Assembly: GCF_900177765.1 (NCBI RefSeq)
Contig: NZ_FXWI01000002.1
Location: 868,001-932,000, forward strand
Reading direction: 5' to 3'
DNA length: 64,000 nucleotides
From: Agreia sp. VKM Ac-1783
GTDB lineage: Bacteria > Actinomycetota > Actinomycetes > Actinomycetales > Microbacteriaceae
The first letter of the stretch is position 1; each line of letters begins with the position of its first letter. Positions 16,456 to 25,782 of the stretch are shown here, in pieces. The translations under genes were made by a program, and so were the position numbers. The notes below the pieces were generated by a model. The model was not told the origin of the DNA. It worked only from the letters and a program-made list of their open reading frames with translations, and made no database searches.

Positions 16456-17244
16456 TCACGCGACAAGCAGAGGACGCGTCAGTTCGTCAGCGGCCACACG
16501 CAGGGCATCGAGAACGCCATCGCGCTGCTCCTGGGTGTCTCCCGGATGCACGAGAGACGCGCCGATACTGAACGAGGGTTCGCCCACGCGACTCGACGGG
16601 ATGAGAACGGCGAGACCGAGCACACTGAGGTGCACTTCTCCGTCGTCTATGGCGTATCCGCGCGTTCGCGTCTCTTCGAGCTTCGCCTGCAACGATTCGA
16701 GGTCGGCGGTCGATCGATTGGTGAGCGTCACGAGGTGGCTGGGCTCCCTAAAGAGTGCTTCGATGCGCTGCGGATCGAGCTCGGCGAGCAGAGCGGTGCC
16801 CACGGCGGTCGCGGATGCCGGATAGCGGTCGCCCACACTGGCCGAGAGCGGAAACCTCTCGCGCCCCTCGTACACAGCCAGGTACAGAACTCGCGCCCCG
16901 TCGAGCATCGCGATCTGCACGAGCTGAGAGCGCAGCACCTCGGACTCCTCGCAGATGCGATAGAACTCGCGGATCTGATCGAACCCGGCCAGATACGCGC
17001 TACCGAGCTCGACAGCGCGCCTACCCAGAAGAAAGCCGCCCTCCGTGCGTCGCACGAGACCGCCCTCTTCGAGGGAGGCGCACAGATTCGACGTGGACGA
17101 CTTCGCGATGCCGAGTTCTCGCGCGATATCACTCAGGGCTCTGGCGCGCCCGGGCGTCTCGGAGAGAAGATCGAGGATCTTGACGGCCTTCACGACTGCC
17201 GGAGCGAGCGCAGCCTTGTCGGCCTCGGTGTCTGGAACGGCCAT
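16456..17244 (-). CDS. IclR-family transcriptional regulator (second)
   Basis: A 262-residue IclR protein: winged helix-turn-helix at about 12-75 (ARALSDIARELGIAKSSTSN) and effector domain at about 85-250 (YPASATAVGTALLAELDPQ). The ATG has AAGGGGAG upstream. It sits between the D-2-hydroxyacid dehydrogenase gene and the symporter operon on the same strand, and near-identical palindromes occur on both sides, so it is the prime candidate to control the sugar-acid genes from 12.2 to 19.4 kb. Confidence 0.92.
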   Translation of the reverse strand: MAVPDTEADKAALAPAVVKAVKILDLLSETPGRARALSDIARELGIAKSSTSNLCASLEEGGLVRRTEGGFLLGRRAVELGSAYLAGFDQIREFYRICEESEVLRSQLVQIAMLDGARVLYLAVYEGRERFPLSASVGDRYPASATAVGTALLAELDPQRIEALFREPSHLVTLTNRSTADLESLQAKLEETRTRGYAIDDGEVHLSVLGLAVLIPSSRVGEPSFSIGASLVHPGDTQEQRDGVLDALRVAADELTRPLLVA

Positions 17245-17279
17245 CGTCTCCCCTTCGACTCGGACTCGCGGCCCGTCGG

Positions 17280-18338
17280 CTAGTAGAACTCGACCGTATC
17301 AACCCGATTGATCAGATCTTCGCCGTCGAGATAACGCCGCGCGTTCTCTGCGAAGAGTTCGGCGATGAGCCGGTCCTCTTCAGAGTTGACCGCAGCGGTG
17401 TGCGGGCTCACCAGCACGTGAGGCGAATCCCAGAGCGGGCTGTCTCCTGAGAGCGGCTCGGACGCGAACACGTCCAGCGCCGCGAAGCCGACTCGCCCAT
17501 CGGCGAGAGCGGCGACGAGGGCGTCTTCGTCGATGACGGTGCCACGACCCACGTTCACGAGCGTGGTACCGGGAACGACGTTCGCGAGCACACGGGCATC
17601 GATCATCTTCTCGGTTGCAGACGTTCCTGGGAGCGTGACGACGATTCCGTCGACCCGAGCGACGACCTCGGCCAGCTCATCCGGATGCACGATTTCGTCG
17701 ACGTGCTCGACCGGGGCCGAGTGCCTGCTGGTTCCGACGACCTTCGCGCCCATCGCCTTCAGCTTTCGTGCGGTCTCGCGACCGATGCTGCCGAGACCCA
17801 CGACGAGAATGGTCTGCTGGCCCAGGTGCTTCATGTTCCACCGGTCGGTCCAGCGGTGCTCGCGCTGCTGCTCCTGCAACCGCGGGAGAGTCTTGGCGCC
17901 CGCGAGAAGGCCGAAGACGGCGAACTCGGCGAGCGGGCCGACGTGCACGCCGGCCGACGAGGTCACAGCAACTCGATCGAGCTGCTCGTCTGTGAGGCCT
18001 GCCCTCTTGACCTGGCCACCCACGCCAGCCGGCATGCCCTGCACCCAGCGCAGGCCCGGGTTCGCGTCGGCTGCGCGCTTGAGCGCAGTGGCCGATTCGT
18101 CGGGCAAGCCATAGAGCGCCTCGGCACTGTCGATCAGAGACTCGAAGCGCTCCTGCTGCTCCGGGGTGCGCTCGAAGGAGGGGTCTCCCGAGTGGTCACC
18201 CGGGAACCGCATCAGGGGCAGAAGCTCCTGGTCGCGGATGAAATCGATGCGAGGTTCGCGCGCGACGACCATGTCGATGAGCTCTTCGCTGATCGGGGTG
18301 GCCGCTACCACGCGGAGTCGATTGTCTTCTCGAGTCAC
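17280..18338 (-). CDS. D-isomer-specific 2-hydroxyacid dehydrogenase
   Basis: A 352-residue NAD(P)-dependent dehydrogenase. The nucleotide-binding motif is VVGLGSIGRETARKLKAMG; the catalytic Arg is in VNVGRGTVID, the Glu in DVFASEPL and the His in VSPHTA. The N-terminal substrate domain has an unusually long lead (about 100 residues before SSAGVH). The family reduces 2-keto acids, including 2-ketogluconate, glyoxylate and hydroxypyruvate. The start is GTG with AAAGGA seven bases upstream. It is divergent from the oxidoreductase at 18428, with a palindrome-bearing 89-base gap between them. Confidence 0.88.
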   Translation of the reverse strand: MTREDNRLRVVAATPISEELIDMVVAREPRIDFIRDQELLPLMRFPGDHSGDPSFERTPEQQERFESLIDSAEALYGLPDESATALKRAADANPGLRWVQGMPAGVGGQVKRAGLTDEQLDRVAVTSSAGVHVGPLAEFAVFGLLAGAKTLPRLQEQQREHRWTDRWNMKHLGQQTILVVGLGSIGRETARKLKAMGAKVVGTSRHSAPVEHVDEIVHPDELAEVVARVDGIVVTLPGTSATEKMIDARVLANVVPGTTLVNVGRGTVIDEDALVAALADGRVGFAALDVFASEPLSGDSPLWDSPHVLVSPHTAAVNSEEDRLIAELFAENARRYLDGEDLINRVDTVEFY

Positions 18339-18391
18339 GTCACAGTCCTTTGAAATCCGTAAGCTTGTCTGAACGTCAGTCTATCCAGCTA

Positions 18392-18427
18392 TTCACCATT
18401 GTGAACAGTGTTCTATATGCTGTTCAT
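18392..18427 (+). promoter_or_regulatory. Leaderless promoter with overlapping palindromes
   Basis: TTCAC-N4-GTGAA (18392-18405) and GAACA-G-TGTTC (18403-18413) are adjacent palindromes, and a further CTGTTC lies at 18420-18425. TATGCT (18416-18421) ends six bases before the ATG at 18428. The palindromes cover the -35 to -10 region, as expected for a repressor site; the second shares GAACAGxGTTC with the site at 16400. Confidence 0.55.
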
Positions 18428-19351
18428 ATGTCAACGGCGCATACAGCCTCTTCAGGTGCAAGCAATTCTGATACCCGGCCCTCGATGGGAATGATCGGTC
18501 TCGGCAACATGGGCGCCCCCATGGCCGTGAATCTTCTCGCCGCCTTCCCCGGTTCACTCACCGTCACAGCCCGCTCCCGCGATCGGGCCGCCGCCGTGTT
18601 GACGGCAGGCGCATCATGGGTAGACACTCCGGGTGACGTCGCCCAGGCGAGCGACGTCGTCATCCTCATGGTCCCCGACCTTCCTCAGGTCGACGAACTC
18701 CTGTTCGGCGAGGGGGGCATGGCCGAGGCGCCGACCACCTGCGTGGTCGTCGTCTGCTCGTCGGTCTCACCAACCGGCATCCGCGCGACCGATGAGCGTC
18801 TGCGGCGCCAGACCGACGGCCGCATGCGCATCGTCGACGCCCCCGTCTCGGGCGGCACAGAGGGCGCGGCGGCAGCGACGCTGTCGATCATGGTCGGAGG
18901 CGCCGATGCCGATGTCTCCCTCGTCGTGCCTGTTCTCTCGGCGTGCGGCACGCCCGTTCACCTCGGCCCCCTCGGCTCGGGCGACATCGCCAAAGCCTGC
19001 AACCAGCTCATCGTCGCCGCGACGATGGCGGCCATCAGCGAGGCCAGCGTCATCGCCGAGCGTTCGGGGCTCGACCTCGACGCCCTGCTGACGCTGCTTC
19101 AGGGCGGGTATGCGGGCAGTCGCGTTCTCGAGACCAAGAAGAACAGGCTCGTCGAGCGCGACTACTCCCCTACAGGCGCGGCCCGGTACATGGTCAAAGA
19201 CCTGTCGTTCGCCCACGCGGCGGCCGTCGAGACGGCCACGGCCGCGCCGGTTCTGGATGCGCTGCGCAGCCAGTTCGACGGCCTCGTCGCAGCGGGTCTC
19301 GGAGACGACGACCTCGCCGTCATTCACCGCTATATCAGAGGCCCCGAGTAA
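18428..19351 (+). CDS. Beta-hydroxyacid dehydrogenase (tartronate-semialdehyde reductase/HIBADH family)
   Basis: A 307-residue NAD(P)-dependent enzyme. The Rossmann motif is GMIGLGNMGAPMAVNLL, the substrate-binding segment DAPVSGGTEGA, and the catalytic Lys is in GDIAKACNQL. Family members include tartronate-semialdehyde reductase (GarR), 3-hydroxyisobutyrate dehydrogenase and gamma-hydroxybutyrate dehydrogenase; GarR-type action would fit a sugar-acid cluster. I use the ATG at 18428: it lies six bases after TATGCT and lacks a Shine-Dalgarno sequence, whereas the open frame further upstream starts with TTG inside the promoter. gnd follows after 50 bases. Confidence 0.85.
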   Translation: MSTAHTASSGASNSDTRPSMGMIGLGNMGAPMAVNLLAAFPGSLTVTARSRDRAAAVLTAGASWVDTPGDVAQASDVVILMVPDLPQVDELLFGEGGMAEAPTTCVVVVCSSVSPTGIRATDERLRRQTDGRMRIVDAPVSGGTEGAAAATLSIMVGGADADVSLVVPVLSACGTPVHLGPLGSGDIAKACNQLIVAATMAAISEASVIAERSGLDLDALLTLLQGGYAGSRVLETKKNRLVERDYSPTGAARYMVKDLSFAHAAAVETATAAPVLDALRSQFDGLVAAGLGDDDLAVIHRYIRGPE

Positions 19352-19401
19352 CCCCGTTGGCTACGCTGTAGACGACGGAACAACACCTAGGAGACCAGAC
19401 A

Positions 19402-20868
19402 GTGTCAGACACTTCAAGTTCAACGGCCACCGCCAACATCGGCGTGGTCGGCCTCGCCGTGATGGGGTCGAACCTCGCCCGCAACCTCGCCAGCCGCGAG
19501 GGCAACACGGTCGCCGTGTACAACCGCTCTCCCGAGCGCACCGACCTCCTCACCAGCGAGCACCCCGAGGCCGAGTTCGTGGCCTCCAAGACGATCGAGG
19601 AGTTCGTGGCTTCACTGCAGAAGCCCCGCACAGCGATCATCATGGTGCAGGCGGGCAAGGGCACCGACGCGGTGATCAGCCAGCTCTCCGACCTCTTCGA
19701 AGAGGGCGACATCATCGTCGATGGCGGCAACGCGCTCTTCACCGACACCATCCGCCGAGAGAAGGCCGTGCGCGAGCGCGGAATCAACTTCGTCGGCGCC
19801 GGAATCTCGGGAGGCGAAGAGGGAGCTCTCAACGGCCCCAGCATCATGCCGGGCGGTTCCGCAGAGGCGTACGAGACCCTCGGCCCCATCCTCGCCTCGA
19901 TCGCCGCGGTCGCCGAGGGCGAGCCCTGCGTCACCCACGTGGGTACAGACGGCGCCGGCCACTTCGTCAAGATGATCCACAACGGCATCGAGTACGCCGA
20001 CATGCAGCTCATCGCCGAGGCCTACGATCTGATCCGCCGCGGCACCGGCTACTCCCCCGCCCAGATCGCCGACGTCTTCGCCGAGTGGAACACCGGCGAG
20101 CTCGAGAGCTACCTCATCGAGATCACCGCCGAGGTCCTTCGCCAGGTCGATGCCGAGACGGGCCGCCCGCTCGTCGACGTGATCCTCGACCAGGCAGGAT
20201 CGAAGGGCACCGGCGTCTGGACAGTACAGACCGCGCTCGACCTCGGCATCCCCGTCTCGGGCATCGCCGAGGCCGTCTTCGCCCGGGCCCTGTCGTCCAA
20301 GCCCGCCCAGCGCGCCGCATCCAGCAGCCTGCCCGGTCCGAGCGAGACCGTGGCCGTCGACGACCCGGCCGCGTTCATCGAAGATGTGCGGAAGGCGCTC
20401 TACGCGTCGAAGATCATCGCCTACTCGCAGGGTTTCGACGCCATCGTCGCCGGCGCCGAGCACTACGGCTGGGACATCAAGAAGGGCGAGATCGCCAAGA
20501 TCTGGCGCGGCGGTTGCATCATCCGGGCCCGCTTCCTCAACCGCATCACCGAGGCGTACGCCGAGAACCCGGGCCTCGTCGCCCTGGTCACCGCCCCGTA
20601 CTTCACCGAGGCGATCGCCGGAACGCAGGACGCCTGGCGCCGGGTCGTCGTGAGCGCGGTTCAGGCCGGAATCCCGACCCCCGCGTTCTCGTCGTCGCTC
20701 GCCTACTACGACGGCCTGCGCGCAGACCGCCTGCCGGCATCCATCGTGCAGGGCCAGCGCGACTTCTTCGGTGCGCACACCTACAAGCGCATCGACAAAG
20801 AGGGCACCTTCCACACGCTGTGGTCGGGCGACCGCACCGAGATCGAGTCCGAGGGCTCCTCGCACTAG
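19402..20868 (+). CDS. gnd: 6-phosphogluconate dehydrogenase, NADP-dependent, decarboxylating
   Basis: A 488-residue 6PGDH of the long GndA type: 6-phosphogluconate to ribulose 5-phosphate, CO2 and NADPH. The Rossmann motif is VVGLAVMGSNLARNLA. GAGISGGEEGALNGPSIMPG and HFVKMIHNGIEYADMQLI contain the substrate-binding and catalytic Ser/Lys/His/Asn residues, and the C-terminal domain (about 180-480) is the all-helical dimerisation domain. The GTG start has AGGAG eight bases upstream. It is the one central-metabolism enzyme at the end of the sugar-acid region and the presumed entry to the pentose phosphate pathway. Confidence 0.97.
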   Translation: MSDTSSSTATANIGVVGLAVMGSNLARNLASREGNTVAVYNRSPERTDLLTSEHPEAEFVASKTIEEFVASLQKPRTAIIMVQAGKGTDAVISQLSDLFEEGDIIVDGGNALFTDTIRREKAVRERGINFVGAGISGGEEGALNGPSIMPGGSAEAYETLGPILASIAAVAEGEPCVTHVGTDGAGHFVKMIHNGIEYADMQLIAEAYDLIRRGTGYSPAQIADVFAEWNTGELESYLIEITAEVLRQVDAETGRPLVDVILDQAGSKGTGVWTVQTALDLGIPVSGIAEAVFARALSSKPAQRAASSSLPGPSETVAVDDPAAFIEDVRKALYASKIIAYSQGFDAIVAGAEHYGWDIKKGEIAKIWRGGCIIRARFLNRITEAYAENPGLVALVTAPYFTEAIAGTQDAWRRVVVSAVQAGIPTPAFSSSLAYYDGLRADRLPASIVQGQRDFFGAHTYKRIDKEGTFHTLWSGDRTEIESEGSSH

Positions 20869-20876
20869 CCGACACG

Positions 20877-20918
20877 AAAAAGCCCCGTGCCTGCTCTTCA
20901 GCGGGCACGGGGCTTTTC
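20877..20918. terminator. Bidirectional intrinsic terminator between gnd and the amino acid ABC operon
   Basis: AAAAAGCCCCGTGCC pairs with GGCACGGGGCTTTT across a short loop, giving a long GC stem flanked by an A-run on one side and a T-run on the other. It serves gnd from the left and the ABC ATPase gene (ending at 20924) from the right. Confidence 0.9.
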
Positions 20919-20923
20919 GTCGT

Positions 20924-21703
20924 CTACAGCACCTTCGAGAGAAACGCCTTCGTACGATCCTGCTGAGGGTTCGTGAGCACCTCGCGAGGATCGCCCCGCT
21001 CGACCACGACGCCGCCGTCCATAAAGACGAGCGAGTCGGCCACCTCCCTGGCGAAGCCCATCTCGTGCGTCACAACGATCATCGTCATTCCGTCTTTGGC
21101 GAGCTGCTTCATCACATCGAGAACCTCCCCCACGAGTTCGGGGTCGAGCGCAGACGTGGGCTCATCGAACAGCATCAGCTTCGGATCCATCGCCAGAGCG
21201 CGCGCGATGGCGACCCTCTGCTGCTGCCCGCCCGACAGAGAAGCCGGGTAGGCCTTCGCCTTCTCGGCGAGCCCCACCCTGGCGAGCAGCTCGAGCGCGC
21301 GGGCAGACGCGGCCGCCCGGCTCTGCCGCTTCACCTGCAGCGGCGCCTCCATGATGTTCTCGAGAACGGTCAGGTGAGGAAACAGATTGAAACGCTGGAA
21401 CACCATGCCGATGTCTTTGCGCTGCGCCGCCGCCTCCTTTGGTTTCAGCTCGTAGATCTTGTCGCCGCGCTGGCGATATCCGATCAGCTCGCCGTCGACC
21501 GTCAGCCTGCCTCCATCGAGCTTCTCCAGGTGATTGATGCAGCGGAGGAACGTGGACTTGCCCGAGCCGGACGGCCCGATGACACACACCACCTCGCCGC
21601 GGTTCACGGTCAGAGAGATGTCTTTCAGCACGGTGTGCGACCCGAACGACTTCACGACGCGGTCGGCGATCACCATGGGTGTGGATGCGAGGGGTTCGGT
21701 CAT
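20924..21703 (-). CDS. Polar amino acid ABC importer, ATP-binding protein (GlnQ/HisP type)
   Basis: A 259-residue ATPase with Walker [11 protein letters not shown]-loop [18 protein letters not shown], signature LSGGQQQRV, Walker [15 protein letters not shown] and the switch His in VVTHEMGFA. This is the classical polar amino acid uptake ATPase. The Q-loop carries Arg in MVFQRFNLF, as in part of the family. The start (ATG, complement 21701-21703) overlaps the permease stop by four bases, so they are translationally coupled; the longer upstream open frame overlaps the permease and is rejected. Confidence 0.94.
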   Translation of the reverse strand: MTEPLASTPMVIADRVVKSFGSHTVLKDISLTVNRGEVVCVIGPSGSGKSTFLRCINHLEKLDGGRLTVDGELIGYRQRGDKIYELKPKEAAAQRKDIGMVFQRFNLFPHLTVLENIMEAPLQVKRQSRAAASARALELLARVGLAEKAKAYPASLSGGQQQRVAIARALAMDPKLMLFDEPTSALDPELVGEVLDVMKQLAKDGMTMIVVTHEMGFAREVADSLVFMDGGVVVERGDPREVLTNPQQDRTKAFLSKVL

Positions 21704-22668
21704 GAGGATCGGCCTTCCGTCGAGGTGCCCGGTTGCGCTTCGACCGGAGCGGTCGGGGTCGCGCCCACGAGAACGGTCGGGTTCTCCTGGCCGGGGCCGA
21801 CGTCGACGAAGCGCGATCCGCGGGCGAAGCGACGCTCGAGGAAGTACTGTCCGACCATCAGAAGAGAGGTGAAGAACAGGTACCAGATCGACGCCACGAT
21901 GAGCAGCGGAATGGGATTGAACGTCTCTGCCGAGATGTCTCTCGTGCGCGTGTAGAGGTCGGTCGACAAGGGCACCGCCGTGACCAGCGAGGTCGTCTTG
22001 AGCATCGAGATCACCTCGTTGCCCGTGGGCGGGATGATCACCCTCATCGACTGCGGAATGATGATGCGACGCATCGTCTGCGACCACGACATACCGAGCG
22101 CGGTCGACGCCTCGCTCTGTCCGGGGTCGACCGAGAGCATTCCCGCCCGCACGATCTCTGCCATGTAGGCGGCTTCGTTGAGAGCGAGGCCGATCACGGC
22201 GAGCCAGAACACGCTGATGGCGTCTTGGGTCGTCCAGCTGAACAGCACATCCGAGCTGAAGGGCACCCCGACCGAGATGGTCTTGTAGATCGTGGCGAGC
22301 AGTCCCCAGAAGACCAGCTGCACGTAGACCGGGGTGCCGCGGAAGATCCACAGGTAGGCCCAGGCCACCGACTTCAGCACCGGATTGGGCGACAGCCTCA
22401 TCACGGCGAGAAGCGTGCCGAGCACGATCGCGCCCACCATAGCGAGCACGGTCAATTCGATCGTGACGAGCGCCGCCTGCGAGACCCGCACGTCGAAGAT
22501 GTACTTTCCCACCGCCGGCCAGTCGTACGCCGGGCGGAAGAACGCCGCATCGACCACGAACAGCACGACGATGAGGATGATGACAACGGCTACGACGTTG
22601 CGCACCGGGTGCCGGAGCGGGATCGCGACGATCCTCTCCGGCTGGCCGGAAGAACCTGTGGTCTCCAT
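21700..22668 (-). CDS. Polar amino acid ABC importer, permease
   Basis: A 322-residue permease of the HisM/GlnP family. A cytoplasmic N-terminus leads into a first helix (about 25-45), and the transport domain (about 70-285) carries the EAA-type loop [21 protein letters not shown] and [10 protein letters not shown]. The C-terminal tail (about 290-322) is hydrophilic. A single permease gene implies a homodimer. I start at METTGSS (complement 22668), five bases downstream of the SBP gene stop. Confidence 0.92.
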   Translation of the reverse strand: METTGSSGQPERIVAIPLRHPVRNVVAVVIILIVVLFVVDAAFFRPAYDWPAVGKYIFDVRVSQAALVTIELTVLAMVGAIVLGTLLAVMRLSPNPVLKSVAWAYLWIFRGTPVYVQLVFWGLLATIYKTISVGVPFSSDVLFSWTTQDAISVFWLAVIGLALNEAAYMAEIVRAGMLSVDPGQSEASTALGMSWSQTMRRIIIPQSMRVIIPPTGNEVISMLKTTSLVTAVPLSTDLYTRTRDISAETFNPIPLLIVASIWYLFFTSLLMVGQYFLERRFARGSRFVDVGPGQENPTVLVGATPTAPVEAQPGTSTEGRSS

Positions 22669-22673
22669 CCGAG

Positions 22674-23564
22674 CTACTCCGTGGCGCCGTTGATGTCGAT
22701 CTTGTCGATCGCGCCCTGCTCGACGCCCCACTTCGAGAGGATCTCCGTGTAGGTGCCGTCGTCCATCAGCGACTGCAGTGCGGCCTGAAGCGCCTCGCCG
22801 AGCCCCGAGTCCTTGGCGATCGGCATGCCGTAGAGGAAGACGGAGTAGACGTCGCCCGAGGTGACGAGCTTGCCGTCCGACTGTGCGACCGCGTACTGCG
22901 TCACGGGAGAGTCAGCCGACATCGCGTCGGCGCGGCCGAGGCTGACGGCCGCCGTCGCGTCGTCCTGCGTGTCATAGCCGAGCAGGTCGATCGGCTCCTT
23001 GCCCGCGGCGACGCAGGCGTCGGACTTCGCGGGGCCGTCGTCGAGGGCCTCCGTCGTTCCGTTCTGCACAGCGAGCTTGATGCCGCAGGCGTTCTCGGGA
23101 TCGACCTTCTTGTCGGCCAGGGACGCCCATTGGATTCCGGCGGTGTAGTAGTCGATCATGTCGACCTGCTGCTGGCGTTCCTTCGTGTCGAAGAACGACG
23201 ACAGTCCCAGGTTGTACTTTCCGCCGGTGATCGACGGAATGATGTTGTCGAACTTGGCGATCTGGTAGTCGGTCGTCAGGCCGAGCTTGGCGGCCATCGC
23301 GTCGGCCAGCTCGATCTCCCAGCCGGTCGGGTTGCCGTCGGCGTCCTTGAACTCGTTCGGAGCGTAGGTCGCGTCGGTGCCGATCACGAGCTTGCCTGCC
23401 GATGCGATGTCTTCGGGAAGGAGCTTCGCCGCGGCGTCATCTTTCGCGACGGCAGGCGCGGTGCCGCTCGACGCGGGCGCGGTGGGCTCGTTGTTCACGC
23501 ATCCCGTGAGCAGGAGGGCCGCGCTGGCCAGCAGCGCGACGGGGACGAGTCTGATCGATTTCAT
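22674..23564 (-). CDS. Polar amino acid ABC importer, substrate-binding lipoprotein
   Basis: A 296-residue SBP_bac_3 protein. The signal peptide ends in LLLTGC (lipobox, Cys at about residue 21). The mature protein has the family start [17 protein letters not shown] and [16 protein letters not shown], then two lobes. Two cysteines ([10 protein letters not shown] and KSDACVAAG) are placed as in known cystine/histidine-type binding proteins and may form a disulfide. The start ATG at complement 23564 has GAGG upstream. The ligand is probably an amino acid; the cluster does not reveal which. Confidence 0.92.
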   Translation of the reverse strand: MKSIRLVPVALLASAALLLTGCVNNEPTAPASSGTAPAVAKDDAAAKLLPEDIASAGKLVIGTDATYAPNEFKDADGNPTGWEIELADAMAAKLGLTTDYQIAKFDNIIPSITGGKYNLGLSSFFDTKERQQQVDMIDYYTAGIQWASLADKKVDPENACGIKLAVQNGTTEALDDGPAKSDACVAAGKEPIDLLGYDTQDDATAAVSLGRADAMSADSPVTQYAVAQSDGKLVTSGDVYSVFLYGMPIAKDSGLGEALQAALQSLMDDGTYTEILSKWGVEQGAIDKIDINGATE

Positions 23565-23643
23565 TGGAGCCTCATTCGGTGTGGTGATTTCAATGATGGT
23601 GATGGTGGTGCGGGAACAAGAAGCAGAGTGCGGGATGGTGCCA

Positions 23644-25293
23644 TCAGAACACCCGTCGACCCCGAACCCAGGTCTCCCGGGTGCGGGTCTCGGAGATGAA
23701 CTCGGTCGGCGCGGCGAAGGGATCGCGATCGACGACGACCAGGTCGGCGTCGAATCCTTCTGCAATGCGGCCGGCCGAGTCGTGGCCGTTGATGCGGGCA
23801 GAGCCCGAGGTATACGACGCCAGCGCCTGCTCGAGGCTCAGCGTCTGCGAGGGATAGAAGGGGCGGGGCGTGTAGTCGGCGTCGTCGGGTGGAAGCGTGC
23901 GGTTGACCGCGACGTGCAGGGCAGCCCAGGGATCGGGCGTCGTCACGGGCCAGTCGCTGCCGGAGGCGAGGCTCGCACCGGCGTTCGCCAGGTCGGCGAA
24001 TGGATACTGCCACGACGACCGCTCCGCCCCGAGCACCGGCAGGTTCAGCTCGACCATCTGCGGCTCGAAACTCGCCCACAACGTCTGCAGATTCGCGGTC
24101 ACGTCGAGCTCGGCGAATCGAGCGATGTCGTGTGGATGCACCACCTGCACATGGGCGATATGGTGCCTGTTCGCGCTCGGCCCGTTGCGCCTGCGCGCCT
24201 CGGCGAAAGCATCCAGTGCCTCGCGCACCGCGCGATCACCGATCGCGTGAAAATGAACCTGAAAGGCGAGCGCGTCGAGGGCGGCGACGTAATCGCCCAG
24301 CACGGCGGGGTCGACGAAAGACAGTCCCGACCCGAGTCCGTCTGCGCCGCATCGACACCCGGAGGGCACGACGTAGGGATCGATCATCGCGGCCGTCTGG
24401 TTCTCGGGAATGCCGTCCTGCATGATCTTGATGCTCGAGGCGGCAAAACGTTCGTGCGCGAGTTCATCGCGACGCGCAACGAGTTCGGGGATCTGCTCCG
24501 CGCCTCGGTTGCGGTCCCACCACAGCGCGGCCACGACACGAGCTGTGAGGTCGCCGTTCTTCGCCGCACGCAGATACACGTCTCCCGTGTCGCTGTGGTT
24601 TCCGTAGTCGCCCACAATGGCGTCCTGCCAGCCGGTGACTCCGACCGAATGCAGATAGCTCTGTGCAGTGAGCAGCGCGGAGTAGTTGTCGTCATCGGTG
24701 TCGTCAGGGATGAACCGCGAGACCAGCAGTCGTGCGCCTTCTTGCAGCACCCCGCTCGGCGAACCGTCGACGTGTCGCTCGATACGGCCGTCCGTCGGGT
24801 CTCGGGTGCTGCTGTCGATGCCCGCCAGCTCGAGCGCTCGAGTCGATACCCAGGCGCCGTGGTGGTCGCGGTTCGCGAGGAACACGGGTCGTGCGCCGAC
24901 GACGTTGTCGAGATCGGATGCCTGCGGCACGCCTCCGGGGAACGCCGCCAGCTGCCATCCTCCGCCCAGAATCCAGGGCAGATCGGGGTTGGCGTCTGCG
25001 TACGCGCGGATGAGGGAGAGGTACTCGTCACGCGTCGACGCCGACGACAGATCGCAACGCATACGCTCGAGGCCGCCCTCGACGGGGTGCACGTGCGCGT
25101 CTGTGAATCCGGGAAGGAGCAGTCCACTCTCCAGGTCGATCCTGCGAGTGCCGGCCCCGACAAAAGCATCGATATCGGAACCCACCGCGAGGATGGTCTT
25201 GCCCGAGATCGCTACCCGCGTCGATGCGGGAAGCAGTCGGCTGCCGTCGAACACCGAGCCGTTCTCGAAGACAATGTCTGCATGACTAGTCAC
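23644..25293 (-). CDS. YtcJ-type amidohydrolase
   Basis: A 549-residue metal-dependent hydrolase of the amidohydrolase superfamily (Amidohydro_3). The first metal motif is DAHVHP, later ligands are in QVHFHAIGDRAV and HHIAHVQVV, and the final Asp is in ASGSDWPVTTPDP; the C-terminal DADLVVVDRDPF strand is typical. YtcJ-like proteins are mostly uncharacterised amide hydrolases. It is 79 bases upstream of the amino acid ABC operon on the same strand, so it might release the transported amino acid from an amide conjugate. That link is inference. Confidence 0.88.
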   Translation of the reverse strand: MTSHADIVFENGSVFDGSRLLPASTRVAISGKTILAVGSDIDAFVGAGTRRIDLESGLLLPGFTDAHVHPVEGGLERMRCDLSSASTRDEYLSLIRAYADANPDLPWILGGGWQLAAFPGGVPQASDLDNVVGARPVFLANRDHHGAWVSTRALELAGIDSSTRDPTDGRIERHVDGSPSGVLQEGARLLVSRFIPDDTDDDNYSALLTAQSYLHSVGVTGWQDAIVGDYGNHSDTGDVYLRAAKNGDLTARVVAALWWDRNRGAEQIPELVARRDELAHERFAASSIKIMQDGIPENQTAAMIDPYVVPSGCRCGADGLGSGLSFVDPAVLGDYVAALDALAFQVHFHAIGDRAVREALDAFAEARRRNGPSANRHHIAHVQVVHPHDIARFAELDVTANLQTLWASFEPQMVELNLPVLGAERSSWQYPFADLANAGASLASGSDWPVTTPDPWAALHVAVNRTLPPDDADYTPRPFYPSQTLSLEQALASYTSGSARINGHDSAGRIAEGFDADLVVVDRDPFAAPTEFISETRTRETWVRGRRVF

Positions 25294-25413
25294 TTCTGGC
25301 GCCCTCCGATATCCAGAGCATAACTCACCGACGGCGACGGAATCAGTGCCGTAATGAAGTGTTTACAACCTGGATCCGCAGCTCGTGGCACTGGATGAGA
25401 GACTAGAGCGCAG

Positions 25414-25782
25414 ATGTCCTCTTACTCAGACGAACCAGAGCTCTCGGGCTACGTTCCGCATGGCGAACGGCCCCTTCGGAGTGTGCGCATGCGCCGTGCG
25501 ATGCGCATCGTCGTGATCATCGGACTCATCTGCCTCGTGCTGCCGGGAATCCTCACCACGGCGAGCTTCAGCCACGCCACTGCGGAGCGCGCCTGCGCGA
25601 TCATCGCACCGTACCAAGACCCGTCGACGCAGGGATCATCGGCGCACTTCGAACTCTTCGGCGAGGGAGGTCTCGGATGGCAGTGCTACACCGTGGGTGC
25701 CTATGGCGGCGACCGCAATGTCGCGCCCCTCGGGCTCTTTCCCTCGATTCCCACCAGGCCCGAGCCCGGTCAGCCGACCTAG
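25414..25782 (+). CDS. Small single-pass membrane protein, function unknown
   Basis: A 122-residue protein with one membrane helix at about 30-50 (IVVIIGLICLVLPGI), probably as a signal anchor. The outside domain of about 70 residues has two cysteines (ERACAI and GWQCYTV) that could form a disulfide. No family is recognised. It overlaps the mycoredoxin gene stop on the other strand by four bases. Confidence 0.65.
   Translation: MSSYSDEPELSGYVPHGERPLRSVRMRRAMRIVVIIGLICLVLPGILTTASFSHATAERACAIIAPYQDPSTQGSSAHFELFGEGGLGWQCYTVGAYGGDRNVAPLGLFPSIPTRPEPGQPT

Noticed and set aside
21700-22351. N-terminal extension of the amino acid ABC ATPase
   Set aside because: The open frame extends upstream but overlaps the permease gene. 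The ATG at complement 21703 with ATGA overlap gives the canonical N-terminus.
23377-25323. A 648-codon + strand frame opposite the amidohydrolase and SBP genes
   Set aside because: It covers two genes with clear motifs on the other strand; an artefact of high GC content.
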